Assembly: GCA_035315885.1 (NCBI GenBank)
Contig: DATFXM010000087.1
Location: forward strand, 1-16,539
DNA length: 16,539 bases
Direction of reading: 5' to 3'
Origin: DATFXM01 sp035315885
GTDB lineage: Bacteria; Acidobacteriota; Blastocatellia; UBA7656
The first letter of the stretch is position 1; each line of letters starts with the position of its first letter. This document shows positions 16,042 to 16,539 of this stretch, piece by piece. The notes beneath the pieces are model-generated. The model was not told the DNA's origin and did not search any database. It saw only the letters and a list, made by a program, of their open reading frames with translations. The position numbers and the translations under genes were made by a program.

Positions 16042-16539
16042 ATGAAGATAACAACCCGCCTTTCAGCGAGAGAGTTATCGCGGGCAATTGTCTTTATTAT
16101 ATTGTTGGTTGCTACTGCGCCTGTTCTTTCAACCCGTTTGATGCGCGCATCACTGGCAAGCGCGCAGGCGTCAGCACCGCCGATGACGTCACAATCGGCG
16201 AAAGCCGAGATTGTCGATCGCTATGGCAAGCTACCGCTGAGCTTCGAAAGTAATGAAGGGCAGACCGGCCGCGAGGTCAAGTTTGTTTCCCGTGGTCCCG
16301 GATATGAACTGTTCCTTACCGATACAGGCGCGGTGCTGGCACTGCGAAAGGCTGGGCCGCTGCCGGATAAGTTCAAACCCCCGACAGTGACCGACACGAG
16401 GACAAGTAGTCAGCCACCCAAAACTTCCATATTACGTTTGAACATGATCGGCGCGAATCTCCACTCACGCGTCGAGGGTAAGGATCAACTGCCGGGAAAA
16501 ATCAATTACTTAATTGGCGCTGATCCAGAAAAGTGGCGG
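16042..16539 (+). CDS. Secreted SBBP-repeat-type protein, N-terminal part (runs off the window)
   Basis: The first 166 codons are visible. A signal peptide (basic start, then AIVFIILLVATAPVLS) is followed by a short Ala/Ser/Pro linker. Next come YGKLPLSFESNEGQTGREVKFVSRGPGYELFLTDTGAVLALR and later NMIGANLHSRVEG, LPGKINYLIG and DPEKWR. This is the conserved N-terminal domain that precedes SBBP (seven-bladed propeller) repeats, and often Ig-like domains, in large acidobacterial surface or secreted proteins. The role is unknown, probably adhesion or binding. AAAGGA about 10 nt before the ATG supports the start. The frame is open to the last base, so no stop is seen. Confidence 0.85.
   Translation, partial: MKITTRLSARELSRAIVFIILLVATAPVLSTRLMRASLASAQASAPPMTSQSAKAEIVDRYGKLPLSFESNEGQTGREVKFVSRGPGYELFLTDTGAVLALRKAGPLPDKFKPPTVTDTRTSSQPPKTSILRLNMIGANLHSRVEGKDQLPGKINYLIGADPEKWR

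Overview
The window looks like the chromosome of a soil-type Acidobacteriota bacterium. The evidence is indirect: a 901-residue ADOP-type FtsX/MacB permease with its N-terminal prefix domain, the start of a secreted SBBP-repeat-type protein, a secreted M55 D-aminopeptidase, and palindrome-rich non-coding repeats of a kind I associate with acidobacterial and planctomycete genomes. I see no ribosomal RNA, no complete tRNA, no CRISPR array and no transposase or integrase gene.

Region 1 (1-4818) is a three-gene plus-strand cassette: a cyclase/kynurenine-formamidase-like hydrolase, a CaiB/BaiF-type CoA-transferase and an acyl-CoA carboxylase carboxyltransferase subunit. It is flanked by two degenerate direct repeats of about 280 bp (about 50-323 and 4475-4757). 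Each contains a minus-strand 3' half of tRNA-Arg(TCT), broken at the anticodon stem and loop. A 3' half of tRNA-Phe(GAA) lies just inside the left repeat. This is what attL/attR scars of past site-specific integration would look like. The likely chemistry is ring or amide hydrolysis, CoA activation, then carboxyl transfer; the substrate cannot be read from sequence.

Region 2 (4819-8231) is a decay zone on the minus strand. It holds an intact Asp-box (BNR/YCF48-like) propeller gene, the 3' remnant of an M15 D-Ala-D-Ala peptidase gene abutting the 5'-truncated remnant of a plus-strand YCII/DGPF gene, a frameshifted gene of unknown function, a small secreted BamE-like protein, and a HigBA-type toxin-antitoxin locus whose antitoxin is intact and whose toxin has lost its N-terminal half.

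Region 3 (8232-10486) holds a secreted PD40/TolB-like propeller and an extended short-chain dehydrogenase of the dihydroflavonol-4-reductase/epimerase type, both on the minus strand. A 510-bp gap (10487-10997) carries several hairpins, a 13-bp tandem duplication and a doubtful 26-codon ORF.

Region 4 (10998-16539) holds the large ADOP permease on the plus strand and a 560-bp cluster of at least eight GC-rich hairpins (13755-14201). It continues with the secreted M55 peptidase on the minus strand, a non-coding stretch with one short coding remnant, and the first 166 codons of a secreted SBBP-type protein that leaves the window at its right edge.
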